In this document: piece by piece, positions 1 through 9,509 of the stretch
How the letters are laid out: every line of letters starts with the position of its first letter
How positions within the stretch are numbered: the first letter of the stretch is position 1
Origin: Nitrospirota bacterium
GTDB taxonomy: Bacteria; Nitrospirota; Thermodesulfovibrionia; Thermodesulfovibrionales; UBA6898
Direction: 5' to 3'
Assembly: GCA_021811105.1 (NCBI GenBank)
Contig: JAJZPM010000007.1
Span: forward strand, 25,988 to 89,987
DNA length: 64,000 bases
Notes under the pieces: generated by a model
What the model saw: only the letters and a program-made list of their open reading frames with translations
Databases searched by the model: none
Told to the model about the DNA's origin: nothing
Made by a program: the position numbers and the translations under genes

Positions 1-40
1 TTCTTACCGCAGATAGATTAAAGGAATCCTCGCGCTATGT

Positions 41-73
41 CAAATAAAACGCCGGTAAAGCCAAACCGGTGTT
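41..73 (-). terminator. Likely rho-independent terminator after aroB
   Basis: On the minus strand a 9-bp stem with one G-T pair (AACACCGGT / ACCGGCGTT) is followed by a T-rich run (TTTTATTT). It lies about 50 bases beyond the aroB stop and would end the aroC-aroK-aroB transcript. Nothing else is recognisable in bases 1-123. Confidence 0.6.
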
Positions 74-123
74 ATGAGTCAGTTCGTATCCCATCTCATC
101 CCCCTTCCGGTTCTCTCGTGTCC

Positions 124-1209
124 CTAACAACTCTTCGCGAACACCTTCTCAATCTCCTCGTGGCCCAATCCCCCTTTTATCTTCACGGACCCGATCCGTT
201 CAGGCAGTACGAACCTCAGGTCGCCCGATAGCGCCTTCTTGTCCAGCTGCATGGATGACAGGACCGATTCGAATGCGATGTCCTCCGGCACCGCAGAGGG
301 CAGGCCGTACGAGCCGATCACCGCTTTTATTCTTTCAGCCTGCTCCCCGTCGAGAAGGCCGAGCTGCTGCGCCAGCTTCGCTTCGGCGTACATGCCTATC
401 GCCACAGCCTCTCCATGAAGAAACCGGGTATACCCGGTTGCCGTCTCTATCGCATGCCCGATGGTATGTCCATAGTTGAGGATCGCGCGCAAACCTGATT
501 CCCTCTCGTCCCTCGAAACAACCTCGGCCTTTATTTCGCAGGACACGCGGATAATATGCCCCAGCGTTTCCTTATCATGCGCGAGAACTTTACCCACGTT
601 CTCCTCGAGAAAACGGAAAAACTCCGCGTCCCAGATCACGCCGTACTTGATCACCTCGGCAAGCCCGGAAAGAAACTCCCTCTTCGGGAGGGTCTTCAGG
701 GTGTCCGTGTCCACCCAGACGAGCCTCGGCTGCCAGAAGGTGCCGATCATATTCTTCCCCAGCGCGTGGTTCACCCCCGTCTTGCCGCCGACCGAACTGT
801 CGACCTGCGCAAGAAGGGTTGTCGGCACCTGAACGAAATCAATCCCCCGCATATAGGTCGACGCGGCAAAACCCGCCATATCTCCGATCACCCCGCCTCC
901 CAGGGCGACCAGCACGGATTTCCGGTCGAGCCTCGCCTTCAGCATCTCGCCGTAGATCTGCTCCACCGAGCCGAGGTTCTTATATTCTTCACCGTCGGGT
1001 ATCAGTATTTCGGCCAGTTCGAACCCCTCGTCCCGTATCGAGCGGGACACGGGCGCCCCGTACAGGCCGAATACCGTAGGATTGCTCAGAAGACAGATTT
1101 TCTTGCTGAATTCGAACTTCAGCAGGCTCTTGCCGATGTCCGGCAAGTTTCCCGTGTCGATTAAGATGTTATAACTCCGGTCGCCGAGATCGACCCTTAT
1201 TTTTTGCAT
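124..1209 (-). CDS. aroB: 3-dehydroquinate synthase
   Basis: This is the second enzyme of the shikimate pathway. It converts DAHP to 3-dehydroquinate in the cytoplasm with NAD and a divalent metal. The 361-aa length is normal. The NAD-binding glycine stretch GGGVIGDMAGF and the segment PTTLLAQVDSSVGGKTGVNH are intact, and NYGHTIGHA and HGEAVAIGM carry the metal-ligand histidines. The start codon overlaps the end of aroK by 13 bases, so it is translationally linked in an aroC-aroK-aroB operon running leftward. Function is close to certain from family motifs. Confidence 0.97.
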   Translation of the reverse strand: MQKIRVDLGDRSYNILIDTGNLPDIGKSLLKFEFSKKICLLSNPTVFGLYGAPVSRSIRDEGFELAEILIPDGEEYKNLGSVEQIYGEMLKARLDRKSVLVALGGGVIGDMAGFAASTYMRGIDFVQVPTTLLAQVDSSVGGKTGVNHALGKNMIGTFWQPRLVWVDTDTLKTLPKREFLSGLAEVIKYGVIWDAEFFRFLEENVGKVLAHDKETLGHIIRVSCEIKAEVVSRDERESGLRAILNYGHTIGHAIETATGYTRFLHGEAVAIGMYAEAKLAQQLGLLDGEQAERIKAVIGSYGLPSAVPEDIAFESVLSSMQLDKKALSGDLRFVLPERIGSVKIKGGLGHEEIEKVFAKSC

Positions 1210-1706
1210 CTCACTATTGCCGCTATCTCTTCGGCGACCTGAAGCGGTGTCTTTTCTTCAGTATCTATCATTACGCCCGCCTTCTCGTAAAAAGGCATCC
1301 TGCGACCAAGGAGTTCCCTGATCTTAGCCAGCGGGTCCTCCACATTCAGCAGCGGTCTGTCGTCGCTCCTTCCCGTCCTCAGCAGGATCGTCTCAGGGGC
1401 GGCGTACAGGCAAAAGACTATCCCGTTTGTCCTCAGCGCGGCCATATTTTCATCCCTCAGGACCGCACCGCCGCCGGTCGAGATGATGACGTTCTTTTCC
1501 TGCGCGAATCTTACGATCATCCGGGTCTCCAGGTCCCTGAAATAGGGTTCACCGTAATTCTCGAAGATATCGGTAATTTTCATGTCGCGTTCGGCCTCGA
1601 TCTCCGAATCGATATCGACAAGACGCATGCTGAGAAGTCTCGCCAGCTCCCTGCCGACCGCGGTCTTGCCCGTTCCCATAAAACCCGTCAATACGATGTT
1701 CATCAT
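1197..1706 (-). CDS. aroK: shikimate kinase
   Basis: It phosphorylates shikimate to shikimate 3-phosphate using ATP. The P-loop GFMGTGKTAVG is near the N-terminus. The shikimate-binding D-x-D region (RLVDIDSEIE), the central glycine segment STGGGAVLR and the lid arginines (RTGRSDDRPLL) follow. The open frame extends upstream to 1778, but the extra 24 residues do not resemble the family. The ATG at 1706 is preceded by GAGGG about 10 bases away, which gives a normal ~169-aa enzyme; the ATG at 1703 is an alternative. The gene sits between aroC and aroB in one operon. Confidence 0.95.
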   Translation of the reverse strand: MMNIVLTGFMGTGKTAVGRELARLLSMRLVDIDSEIEAERDMKITDIFENYGEPYFRDLETRMIVRFAQEKNVIISTGGGAVLRDENMAALRTNGIVFCLYAAPETILLRTGRSDDRPLLNVEDPLAKIRELLGRRMPFYEKAGVMIDTEEKTPLQVAEEIAAIVRCKK

Positions 1707-1779
1707 CAGTAAAACCCTCACACCCTGATTGGTCCGGCCGCATAAAAAAAAGCGGACTCCGGATCCCTTTGAGGGCAAA

Positions 1780-2991
1780 TCAAAAACTCTTCACATACGC
1801 AAGGTATGAGCGGTAATTCCTCCTCACTTCCTTTTCGCTGTCGCCGCCGAATTTCTCGAGAAAGGCATCCGCCAGTATCAGCGCGGTCATCGCCTCGCCG
1901 ACAACGGCTGCGGCGGGTACCGCACAGACATCCGAGCGTTCATAGGCCGCCTTGAAGGCCTTCTTAGTCTTCATATCGACGGACATAAGGGGCCTTCTTA
2001 ACGTGGGGATCGGCTTCATCGCGGCCCTGATGATGACCGGCATGCCGTTCGACATGCCGCCTTCGACTCCCCCTGCATTATTCGTCTTTCTGAAGAACTT
2101 TCCCGTGCGCGGACCGGACGACTCGTAATAGATCTCGTCCATCACCTGAGACCCCGGACCTTCCGCCATCGCAAAGCCATGCCCTATCTCTACCCCCTTG
2201 ATCGCCTGTATGCTCATCATTGCCTGCGCAAGCCTTCCGTCGAGTTTCAGGTCCCACTGCGTGTGGCTCCCGAGTCCGACCGGCACCCCCACCGCAAAGA
2301 CCTCGAATATGCCGCCGAGTGAATCGCCGTCTTTTATCGCCTTATCGATCCGCCGCATCATTCTCTTCGACGCTACGGAGTCGGCACATCTCACCGGGGA
2401 CCCCTCCGCCTGTGCGAACATCTTCATCAGTTCATCTTCGTCAGCACCGGGAGGGACAGTCCTGACTTTCTGATTGCCGATGCCGAGCACGCGGCTCCCG
2501 ATGCGTATGCCAAAGACAGCCAGAAATTTCCTGGCGACCGCGCCGAGCGCCACCCTCATCGCCGTCTCCCTCGCACTCGACCGCTCGAGGATATTGCGGA
2601 CATCCCTATGGTCGTATTTCAGCGCACCGGCAAGGTCCGCATGGCCCGGCCTCGGACGGGTAACAGGGGCGCCCCTTGGGTCTTTCACCGTGAAATTCCG
2701 GATGTACGGATCCGGACTCATCACTTCCTTCCAGTTCTCCCAGTCCTTGTTTTCCACCAGAACGCCTATAGGCGATCCGAGCGTCCTGCCCCGGCGAACG
2801 CCGGAGAGTATCAACGCCCGGTCCGATTCTATCTTCATCCTGCTGCCCCGGCCGTATCCTCCCTGCCGTCTCTTCAGTTCTCTGTCAATGTCTTCGGACG
2901 AAAGGGACAGCCCCGACGGGATGCCTTCGATGATCCCGGCAAGCGCCCTGCCGTGCGACTCGCCTGCGGTCAATACTCTAAGTTTTGTCAT
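1780..2991 (-). CDS. aroC: chorismate synthase
   Basis: It catalyses the last shikimate-pathway step, converting 5-enolpyruvylshikimate 3-phosphate to chorismate with reduced FMN. Chorismate feeds the TrpE/TrpG enzyme encoded at 46.8 kb. The N-terminal signature [18 protein letters not shown], the RPGHADLAG segment and the [12 protein letters not shown] helix are all present. The 403-aa length is slightly longer than many homologues because of a C-terminal extension. GGGAAG lies just upstream of the ATG. It is the first gene of the aroC-aroK-aroB operon. Confidence 0.97.
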   Translation of the reverse strand: MTKLRVLTAGESHGRALAGIIEGIPSGLSLSSEDIDRELKRRQGGYGRGSRMKIESDRALILSGVRRGRTLGSPIGVLVENKDWENWKEVMSPDPYIRNFTVKDPRGAPVTRPRPGHADLAGALKYDHRDVRNILERSSARETAMRVALGAVARKFLAVFGIRIGSRVLGIGNQKVRTVPPGADEDELMKMFAQAEGSPVRCADSVASKRMMRRIDKAIKDGDSLGGIFEVFAVGVPVGLGSHTQWDLKLDGRLAQAMMSIQAIKGVEIGHGFAMAEGPGSQVMDEIYYESSGPRTGKFFRKTNNAGGVEGGMSNGMPVIIRAAMKPIPTLRRPLMSVDMKTKKAFKAAYERSDVCAVPAAAVVGEAMTALILADAFLEKFGGDSEKEVRRNYRSYLAYVKSF

Positions 2992-3068
2992 GACTTGTCA
3001 CTTCCCTGTGCAAATTCATCTCTCTCCAGCGTTAGATTATAGCATCAAAAGGGGCAATGGCTGAAGTG

Positions 3069-4880
3069 CTATTTCCCCCTGCCGTTTAGACGCTTCATGA
3101 TGTAAACCGCCAGGAGAGGAATCATAAAGACGAGGGCGTCCGCCTCGGAGCCGGTGCCCCTGGCCGCGACCGAACATCCCCCGCCGCCTCCGGAAGGAGG
3201 GGGCTGAGGACTTCCGGTTGTGGTCGCCGTGGCCTCGTTAGAATATGCCGATGAAGCAGGTATCGTATTGAATGCGCTGACCCGGTAAGCGTACGCGGTG
3301 GAAGGCAGAAGCCCTTTGTTGTCGAGATACGTCGTGACGCCGGGGCCGACCCTGTCGATCTCCGAGAAAGTGCCGCCGGGCGCTTCTCTCTCTATTACAT
3401 AGCCATCCTCGCCGGTGGCGTGGTCCGTCCAGCTCAAAGTGATCGCTGAGGAAGACGCTGTAGCCGCAGTAAGTCCGTCGGGCGCCAGCAATGAAGAAAG
3501 CGCCTTGTAGGCGTTCACCCTGCCGCCGCTTGCCGTCCGGCCCTGGAGAGTCGGGAGCAGATCAACGTACCGCATGATCGTGGCGCGGACCTGCTGGTAG
3601 CTGAAATTGGGATAATAGCTTTCGAGAAGGCCGGCAAGTCCCGCTGCGTGTGGAGTCGACATCGAAGTCCCGTCGCAGTATTCATAGCCCGGAGCAGGCG
3701 ACGCGCCGCAAAACGGTTTTGTCAGTGCCGGTGGGACAGTGCTCACGATGTCCACCCCGGGGGCAGCTACCTGAACGGTATTTTTCCCATAGTTGCTGAA
3801 GGAGGCGAGCATGTCCTGCTCGTCGGTCGCCGCTACGGAAATCATATTGGGGAGGTCATAATTCCCCGGATATACCGGCGTTACATCGTTATCACTGCCG
3901 CCTGTGTCGCCGTTTCCGGCCGCCGTGACGAAAAGGACCCCGGAGGCATTCGCGGCAGCAATCGCGCTCTTTTCGGTGTTCGAAAAAGTATCCCCGGCGA
4001 AACTGGCGTTTATGATCTGTGCGCCCTTGGCGATCGCGTACTCGATCGCAGCGGCCTCATCCGCCACAGTGCCTTCTCCCGTTGCATCAAGAATTTTCAG
4101 CGGCATAAGTTTCACATTCCAGATCACCCCCGCAATGCCGATGCCGTTATTGCCGACAGCCCCTATAATGCCGCCTACATGAGTTCCGTGGCCGTCGTCG
4201 TCCATAGGGTTATTGTTGTTGCCGACAAAATTCCACCCCCTGCAGTCTGCAGCATATCCGTTATGGTCGCTGTCGCTGCCTGATGCACAGTCGGGATCAC
4301 CCGGGTTGGACCATATGTTGCCCGCCAGGTCGGGGTGGGTATAATCGATTCCGGTATCGATCACCGCAATGACAAGACCGCTGTTGCCGCTGACAATGTC
4401 CCAGGCCTGAGGCATATGCATGTCCGCGCCGGGGACAAGACGGTTGCTGAGCGCCCATTGCGCGCTAAACAGGGGGTCGTTCGGAAAAGTCGAACGGACG
4501 GACCTTAAATAATTGGGCTCTGCATACTCGACGTCGGGGTCCTGCATGTAAAGGGTGATAGCGTCCCCGACCGAAAGGCCTGCCGGAAGCTTGACCTGCT
4601 CCGCATTGAGCAAAGCCATTCCCCTCATTTTCCTCGTCCCTAAAGTCCCCTGCAGTCGTAACGAGGAGGTCGAGCGAGTTCCCGGCTTATACTTGACTAT
4701 CAGCTCGCCGTCTCTATAGCTATTCTTTGCGGCAACCGCCAGGATGGACTGTACGGTAATCTTAGGTGCGGCAGGCTCTCCTGCAACGGCAGTCATCCCG
4801 GTCGGCGAAACCACCGCGTCCCGGGAATTCCCGCAAGAGACAAGAAGCAGGATAAGCAATAGACCAGATACCTTTTTCAT
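3069..4880 (-). CDS. Subtilisin-like (S8) serine protease lipoprotein with FN3 domain and C-terminal sorting tail
   Basis: This is a predicted secreted peptidase of 603 aa. A lipobox signal peptide ends at Cys16 (LLVSCG). Residues ~50-125 look like the Fervidolysin-type propeptide (GELIVKYKPG ... VEYAEPNY). The S8 domain has the triad Asp175 (VIDTGID), His231 (GHGTHVGG) and Ser406 (GTSMSTPH). A fibronectin-III domain follows at ~465-555. The C-terminus has a Gly-rich stretch, GGGGGCSV, a hydrophobic helix and a basic end (KRLNGRGK). That tripartite layout is typical of CTERM sorting signals. A paralogue is at 5840-7744, with a CPBP protease between them. Substrates are unknown. Confidence 0.9.
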   Translation of the reverse strand: MKKVSGLLLILLLVSCGNSRDAVVSPTGMTAVAGEPAAPKITVQSILAVAAKNSYRDGELIVKYKPGTRSTSSLRLQGTLGTRKMRGMALLNAEQVKLPAGLSVGDAITLYMQDPDVEYAEPNYLRSVRSTFPNDPLFSAQWALSNRLVPGADMHMPQAWDIVSGNSGLVIAVIDTGIDYTHPDLAGNIWSNPGDPDCASGSDSDHNGYAADCRGWNFVGNNNNPMDDDGHGTHVGGIIGAVGNNGIGIAGVIWNVKLMPLKILDATGEGTVADEAAAIEYAIAKGAQIINASFAGDTFSNTEKSAIAAANASGVLFVTAAGNGDTGGSDNDVTPVYPGNYDLPNMISVAATDEQDMLASFSNYGKNTVQVAAPGVDIVSTVPPALTKPFCGASPAPGYEYCDGTSMSTPHAAGLAGLLESYYPNFSYQQVRATIMRYVDLLPTLQGRTASGGRVNAYKALSSLLAPDGLTAATASSSAITLSWTDHATGEDGYVIEREAPGGTFSEIDRVGPGVTTYLDNKGLLPSTAYAYRVSAFNTIPASSAYSNEATATTTGSPQPPPSGGGGGCSVAARGTGSEADALVFMIPLLAVYIMKRLNGRGK

Positions 4881-5015
4881 GAGTTCTCCTCGATCAGTAT
4901 TCTACTCCTGCTATTGCGAGACAGGGATGATGCATGCTGTCATGCCTCAGGTCCGGTGTTGATGCGGCAGTCAGCCATATGAACCCATAATCAGGAGGCA
5001 CGTTCATAAAGTATA

Positions 5016-5552
5016 TCACAAAGACCCAAGGTACACGACGTTTGCGAGGAAATGAAAGATCGTCGCAGGTATAACATTCGAGGTGCGAAGATAGAGAAAT
5101 CCCATTACCAGGGAGGGGAAGAATGTCAGAGGAGCAGAGGAGTCTCCCGAGAAGAAGAACGCAGGAAGATGGGCGGCCGCGAACAAAAGGCTCGTGATGA
5201 TAACAGCCTTATAATTGTTCCCGAGCGTGTCCTGGAGAAATCCCCTGAAAAAAATCTCTTCCGGAAAAGAGACGCCGAAAAGCTGGACCGCCATGGCCCC
5301 GGTCTCCAGAGGTACGAATTTTCTTGTGACTGAGAAAAAAAACAGAAACGGCAGCAAGATCACCGCCGATACGATGACGGCCAGCGCAATCTGCCTTCCG
5401 GAAAAGTTTATATTCACCCGTTTCCCGAGCGCCAGGGGCGTAGCGACAAGATAAACCGGCGTGAGATAATCGAGAAAGCGCAGGGAGAATGCATGGGCCG
5501 GAATCACAATCAGGAGGAGTACCGCATATGCGTAAATGGCATTCCTTTTCAC
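5016..5552 (-). CDS. CPBP-family (glutamic-type) intramembrane protease, probable CTERM-sorting peptidase
   Basis: This 178-aa polytopic membrane protein has about five hydrophobic segments and the CPBP/Abi signature. Visible residues are Glu98-Glu99 with Arg103 (EEIFFRGFLQ), His128 (AAHLP) and a final His167/Asn171 (FHFLAN). Small single-domain CPBP proteases of the MrtJ/MrtC/MrtX kind are known partners of Cys-containing C-terminal sorting tails (JDVT-, MYXO- and Synerg-CTERM). Two proteins with such tails flank this gene on the same strand. I therefore infer that it cleaves or processes those tails at the membrane. The exact subfamily cannot be settled by eye. Confidence 0.82.
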   Translation of the reverse strand: MKRNAIYAYAVLLLIVIPAHAFSLRFLDYLTPVYLVATPLALGKRVNINFSGRQIALAVIVSAVILLPFLFFFSVTRKFVPLETGAMAVQLFGVSFPEEIFFRGFLQDTLGNNYKAVIITSLLFAAAHLPAFFFSGDSSAPLTFFPSLVMGFLYLRTSNVIPATIFHFLANVVYLGSL

Positions 5553-5782
5553 AGTGAGCCTTAAGTCATCCTTACAGTTCGAACAGTTCCTTATGAAGCC
5601 GGACAGGAGCGCTGAAAAATGGCTTGTAGCGACACCTTACAGACCTATCAAGAGGCCAGCCAGCCTTCTCCTGAAAGCCATCCTGACGTTAAAACCGCGG
5701 CAACGTGAAAGACAAACAAAATCATGTCGTCATTACAAGACTTTTTCGGCGTTCTTGTCCGGCTTTATGCAACATCAGGTCA

Positions 5783-5812
5783 TAAAAACAGAGAGGGGCA
5801 TAAGCCCCTCTC
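5783..5812 (-). terminator. Strong terminator after the second S8 protease
   Basis: A perfect 9-bp stem (GAGAGGGGC / GCCCCTCTC) with a 4-base loop is followed on the minus strand by a T-rich run (TGTTTTTAT). It lies just downstream of the protease gene that ends at 5840. Apart from this hairpin I see no gene in bases 5553-5839. Confidence 0.75.
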
Positions 5813-5839
5813 GAAGGTATCCCGCAGAAGAGCAAGAAG

Positions 5840-7744
5840 CTATTTTTTCCTGCGACGCAATCTGCTCATGACAAACACCGCGAATAACGGGGCAAGCATA
5901 ACCATGGTATCGGCAAATGCCGAGGTCCTGTTCACTCTTCCCCCGACCGAGCATCCGCCACCGCCGCCACCGCCGTTCGTTCCGCCGGAACCATCGGCTG
6001 GGGTCGTCGCAGCTGCCTCGTTTGAATAAAGGGAGTCGGCCGGAATGGTATTGAAAGCGCGCACCCGGTACGTGTATGAGGTGGATGCGCTCAGGCCGAT
6101 GTCGGAATATGACGCGGTGTTCGCTGCGACTTCGGCGATCTGGGCAAATTCACCCGACCCGGTCTTTCTTTCTATTTTATATCCGTCCTCTCCGGTCGCC
6201 ATGTCGGTCCAGGAGAGCGTGATCGCGCCCGACGATTGCGCTGACGCCGAAAGCCCGGACGGCGGCAGAAGCGAAGTCACCGCCCTGTAGGCGTTGATAC
6301 GTCCGCCGGTCTGTATCCATCCCTGAAGGGTCGGCAGTACGTCCACATACCTGAGGACCGTTGCGCGGACCTGGGCCGGAGTGAACTGGCCGTAGTAGCT
6401 CTCCAGCAGGGCGGCTAGACCCGCCACGTGCGGCGCTGCCATCGAAGTCCCCGCGCAGAAGTCATAGCCGGCATTAAAGGAGTTCGTGCAAAATGAGCTG
6501 AATGACATGCTGACGCCAGTGGATGGAATAGTACTCAGGATATAGACCCCCGGTGCAGCAACATGCACTGTGTTCGGACCAAAATTGCTGAACGTTGCCC
6601 TTCTGTCGTTCTGGTCAGTGGCGGCCACCGAGATGATATTCGGCAAGTTGTAGTTGGCGGGATAAGAAGGCGTCAGGTCGTTGTTGTCTCCCAGGGAGTC
6701 GAGAGTCCCGTTCCCTGCCGCAGCGATAAAGAGGACCCCCGCGCTGTTCGCCGCATTGATCGCGTCGAATTCGGTTTGAGAGAAGCCGTTCGCTCCGAAA
6801 CTGGCGTTTATTACCTTTGCCCCGTTATTCACCGCGTACTGGATTGCGGCAACCTCATCGGCCACCGAGCCGCAGAAATCAGCGCCCGTGCCGCATACGT
6901 CGGGGCCGAAGTCGGTGATAAATTTCAGCGGCATGATACTGGTATTCCACATCACCCCGGAGATACCTATGCCGTTATTGCCCATGGCGCCTATGATACC
7001 TGCCACATGCGTGCCGTGGCCGAGATTGTCCATGGGGTCATTGTTGCCGTCGGCGAAGTTCCAGCCGACGCAGTCGTCGACAAAGCCGTTTTGGTCATTG
7101 TCGATACCGTCCGCACAATTTGCCTCTCCGGTGTTCCTCCAGATATTATTCACGAGGTCGGGATGGTTCAGGTCGACTCCGCTGTCGATGACCGCTACGA
7201 TGATGTCTCTGCTGCCGCGGGCAAAGTCCCATGCCTGCGGCATCTTGATGTCCGCGCCGGCAGTGCCGCCGGCAAACGTGCCGGTATTACTGAGCGCCCA
7301 CTGCTGGGGATTAAAATAAAGATCGTTCGGGACCGTATTCTTCGGATATCTGAGATAGTTCGGCTCTGCGTATTCGACGCTGGGGTCCTGCATGTACCGT
7401 ACGATCGCGTCCTTCACAGGCATCCCTGCCGCGAGTTTCACGCGCTCGAGGTTGGGGATGGCCGCGAACCTTCTTTCGACCGCCGCACCCATCGTCTGGT
7501 GCAGACTCGCAGCGGCCTTCCCGGCAACGCCTGACTTGAACTTTACAAGAAGTTCTCCCTTCCTGTATCTTCCCTTCTCCGCTGCCGCGAGAACGGCCTG
7601 GACAGTGACCTTCGGCGCAACGACCTGGCTTACGGTGACCTTCGCATTCGGCGAGGAGAAGCTCCCGGTCGTCGAATTGCTCCCGCAGGAGACGAGCGCG
7701 AGCGGGGCAATAATTGCAAAGATAATATAAATGAATTTTTTCAT
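5840..7744 (-). CDS. Subtilisin-like (S8) serine protease lipoprotein with FN3 domain and C-terminal sorting tail (paralogue)
   Basis: A 634-aa paralogue of the protease at 3069-4880. The start at 7744 gives a clean lipobox signal peptide (MKKFIYIIFAIIAPLALVSC) preceded by GGAGAGGG; the frame opens 14 codons earlier without such support. The propeptide region (GELLVKFKSG ... VEYAEPNY), Asp187, His243 and Ser434 of the S8 triad, an Asp-rich Cys-containing insertion, and an FN3 domain near 500-590 are visible. The tail is GGGGGGGCSVGGR, then a hydrophobic segment and SRLRRRKK, again CTERM-like. A strong terminator follows at 5783-5812. Confidence 0.9.
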   Translation of the reverse strand: MKKFIYIIFAIIAPLALVSCGSNSTTGSFSSPNAKVTVSQVVAPKVTVQAVLAAAEKGRYRKGELLVKFKSGVAGKAAASLHQTMGAAVERRFAAIPNLERVKLAAGMPVKDAIVRYMQDPSVEYAEPNYLRYPKNTVPNDLYFNPQQWALSNTGTFAGGTAGADIKMPQAWDFARGSRDIIVAVIDSGVDLNHPDLVNNIWRNTGEANCADGIDNDQNGFVDDCVGWNFADGNNDPMDNLGHGTHVAGIIGAMGNNGIGISGVMWNTSIMPLKFITDFGPDVCGTGADFCGSVADEVAAIQYAVNNGAKVINASFGANGFSQTEFDAINAANSAGVLFIAAAGNGTLDSLGDNNDLTPSYPANYNLPNIISVAATDQNDRRATFSNFGPNTVHVAAPGVYILSTIPSTGVSMSFSSFCTNSFNAGYDFCAGTSMAAPHVAGLAALLESYYGQFTPAQVRATVLRYVDVLPTLQGWIQTGGRINAYRAVTSLLPPSGLSASAQSSGAITLSWTDMATGEDGYKIERKTGSGEFAQIAEVAANTASYSDIGLSASTSYTYRVRAFNTIPADSLYSNEAAATTPADGSGGTNGGGGGGGCSVGGRVNRTSAFADTMVMLAPLFAVFVMSRLRRRKK

Positions 7745-7760
7745 TCCAATCCCTCTCCTT

Positions 7761-7794
7761 CCTTTAAAAAGGGCGGGTTTTATCACCCGCCCTT
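7761..7794 (-). terminator. Terminator after the Ig-domain lipoprotein gene
   Basis: A perfect 9-bp stem (AAGGGCGGG / CCCGCCCTT) with an 8-base loop is followed on the minus strand by TTTAAAGG. It lies between the end of the gene at 7834 and the start of the S8 protease gene at 7744, so it separates their transcription. Confidence 0.65.
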
Positions 7795-7833
7795 GGCAAA
7801 AAAACTTTCAGCAGGAGAAGCCTGCCGATTCTA

Positions 7834-9498
7834 CTATGGGCCTATATTCAGAGTCGCTGTAGTTGTATTGCTGGCGGCATCCGTCACATTGAGTGTGCAC
7901 ACTCCCGCTCCACTTGTCTGGGTCCCTTCGCTGCCGACAGTCACTACGAATGTAGAGGCTACGTTACTCCAGATAAGCGGATCGCTGGCGCCGCACCCCG
8001 CCGGCACAGTTGTATCGTGGCACGCAAAAACCCCTGCAGCACAAGTCATTGCAACCGCATAGGGCGTCGAGCCGCCTGATACTGTATATGTAACAGGATC
8101 AAGAGGAGCAGCTCCCGAAACTGTTGCCGTAGGCGGAGTTACAGCCAGCGGCGCTGAAGCCACAATAGCGACTGTTGCGGTCTTCGTGGCGCCGGCACTA
8201 TCGCTAACCGTAAGGGTCACACTGCCTGGCGCGGCATTTGCGGCAATAGTCGCGGTGACCGTCGAGCCGGTCCACGATCCGTTGTTCACCGTACCGTTGT
8301 ATACCCTGGTCGGATCGGAGGATATGGTGGTATAGGGCGCGGTGCCGCCGGTAATAGTGAATGACGCGGTCTGCGTCGTGGGCTGACTGACCACAGTCCG
8401 CGAAGGGGGTAATATGGTCAGGGCCTGAGCCGGAGCAGTGACCGTAACCGACGTCGACGCCGACTTGCCGCCAGACGATGCATTGATTGAAACGGACAGA
8501 TTTGACGAACCCGCAGTCAGTGTCGGGGCGGTATATTTGGCAGTAGCCACACCCTTTGTCGTCTGGGCAAATGGGGCGATGGCGCCGCTAGAGGCCGTAA
8601 AATTCACGGCCGTTCCGTCCGGGACAAAGGTCCCGATCGCCGTCATCACCGTTGCGGAGATCGTCGAGGTGCCGCCGGAGGCGACGGTCGCGGGATCCGC
8701 AGCCAACGAAATCTGGCCCACCTCGATCGGAGTAACGAATAACGTGATGACATTGAATGCGCCGGTGTTTGTCGAAACAGCGTTCACATTCACAGGGGTA
8801 TCAGTATTTCTGGTTTCAGAGGGCACGACTTTAATACGGGCAAATGCCTCACCCGCAGAGTTGGTCGTTTTTGCCTGCCCGTCAGGGAAGGTAACCTCGG
8901 TGCTGTCGGCGCCGAAGGTGACCGTATCGTTCAGTGAAGGACTGCCTGTGTCATCCAGAACAGTTGCCCTGACGATCGCTTCTCCGGACGTCAGGAAAAA
9001 ATCGCTCGGGTCGTTGTAGGTCCCGTCGTTATTGCTGTCGACCGCAAGGGTAAGTGTGGGCGTAACGCTCACGGTAGGCAGGAACAGATCGAAGATGGAA
9101 AAGAAGACCATCTTTTTATCCCGCACCTTGCCCGAACCGGTATTGACTTCCGCCTGGACTGTTGCAAATCCCGAATCCGTAGAAAAGAGCGAAACCGTCG
9201 CATAACCCATGGAATCCGTCGTGGCGGTGGTCGAACTGAGAACACCGAGAAGGGAGAGGTTGGTAAACACCACAGGTACGCCGGCCATTGTCGCGCCGTT
9301 GCCGTCAAGCACCTTTGCCTTAAGCGTTATAGAGGAATTGGTCTGGACGATCTGCTGCACCGGCAGCAACTGGACGATGGACGGGACTGACGGGTTCACT
9401 CCCGCCGGTGTGCTCGAACTGCCGGCCCCCCCGCCGCAGCCGGCAAGCAGAGACATCATTAAAATTAGTGCTATCGGTAACAGAGATTTTTTTATCAT
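7834..9498 (-). CDS. Lipoprotein with bacterial Ig-like (Big_1/invasin-type) repeats
   Basis: A 554-aa secreted or outer-surface protein. The start at 9498 has GGAGG six bases upstream and gives a lipoprotein signal peptide with cleavage before Cys21 (SLLAGC). The frame opens 13 codons further upstream without that support. Repeated beta-sandwich segments such as TLKAKVLDGNGATMAGVPVV, RATVLDDTGSPSLNDTVTFG and TISATVMTAIGTFVPDGTAV are typical of Big_1 repeats. A Thr/Ser/Ala-rich C-terminal half has further Ig-like blocks. No enzyme motif is seen. It lies 11 bases after the next lipoprotein gene (9510-10100), in the same operon. Adhesin or scaffold is an inference. Confidence 0.75.
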   Translation of the reverse strand: MIKKSLLPIALILMMSLLAGCGGGAGSSSTPAGVNPSVPSIVQLLPVQQIVQTNSSITLKAKVLDGNGATMAGVPVVFTNLSLLGVLSSTTATTDSMGYATVSLFSTDSGFATVQAEVNTGSGKVRDKKMVFFSIFDLFLPTVSVTPTLTLAVDSNNDGTYNDPSDFFLTSGEAIVRATVLDDTGSPSLNDTVTFGADSTEVTFPDGQAKTTNSAGEAFARIKVVPSETRNTDTPVNVNAVSTNTGAFNVITLFVTPIEVGQISLAADPATVASGGTSTISATVMTAIGTFVPDGTAVNFTASSGAIAPFAQTTKGVATAKYTAPTLTAGSSNLSVSINASSGGKSASTSVTVTAPAQALTILPPSRTVVSQPTTQTASFTITGGTAPYTTISSDPTRVYNGTVNNGSWTGSTVTATIAANAAPGSVTLTVSDSAGATKTATVAIVASAPLAVTPPTATVSGAAPLDPVTYTVSGGSTPYAVAMTCAAGVFACHDTTVPAGCGASDPLIWSNVASTFVVTVGSEGTQTSGAGVCTLNVTDAASNTTTATLNIGP

Positions 9499-9509
9499 TT
9501 CGCCTCCTG

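Noticed and set aside
3648..4283. Long plus-strand frames inside the S8 protease genes
   Set aside because: They are antisense shadows of a gene with intact catalytic motifs and high G+C third positions.
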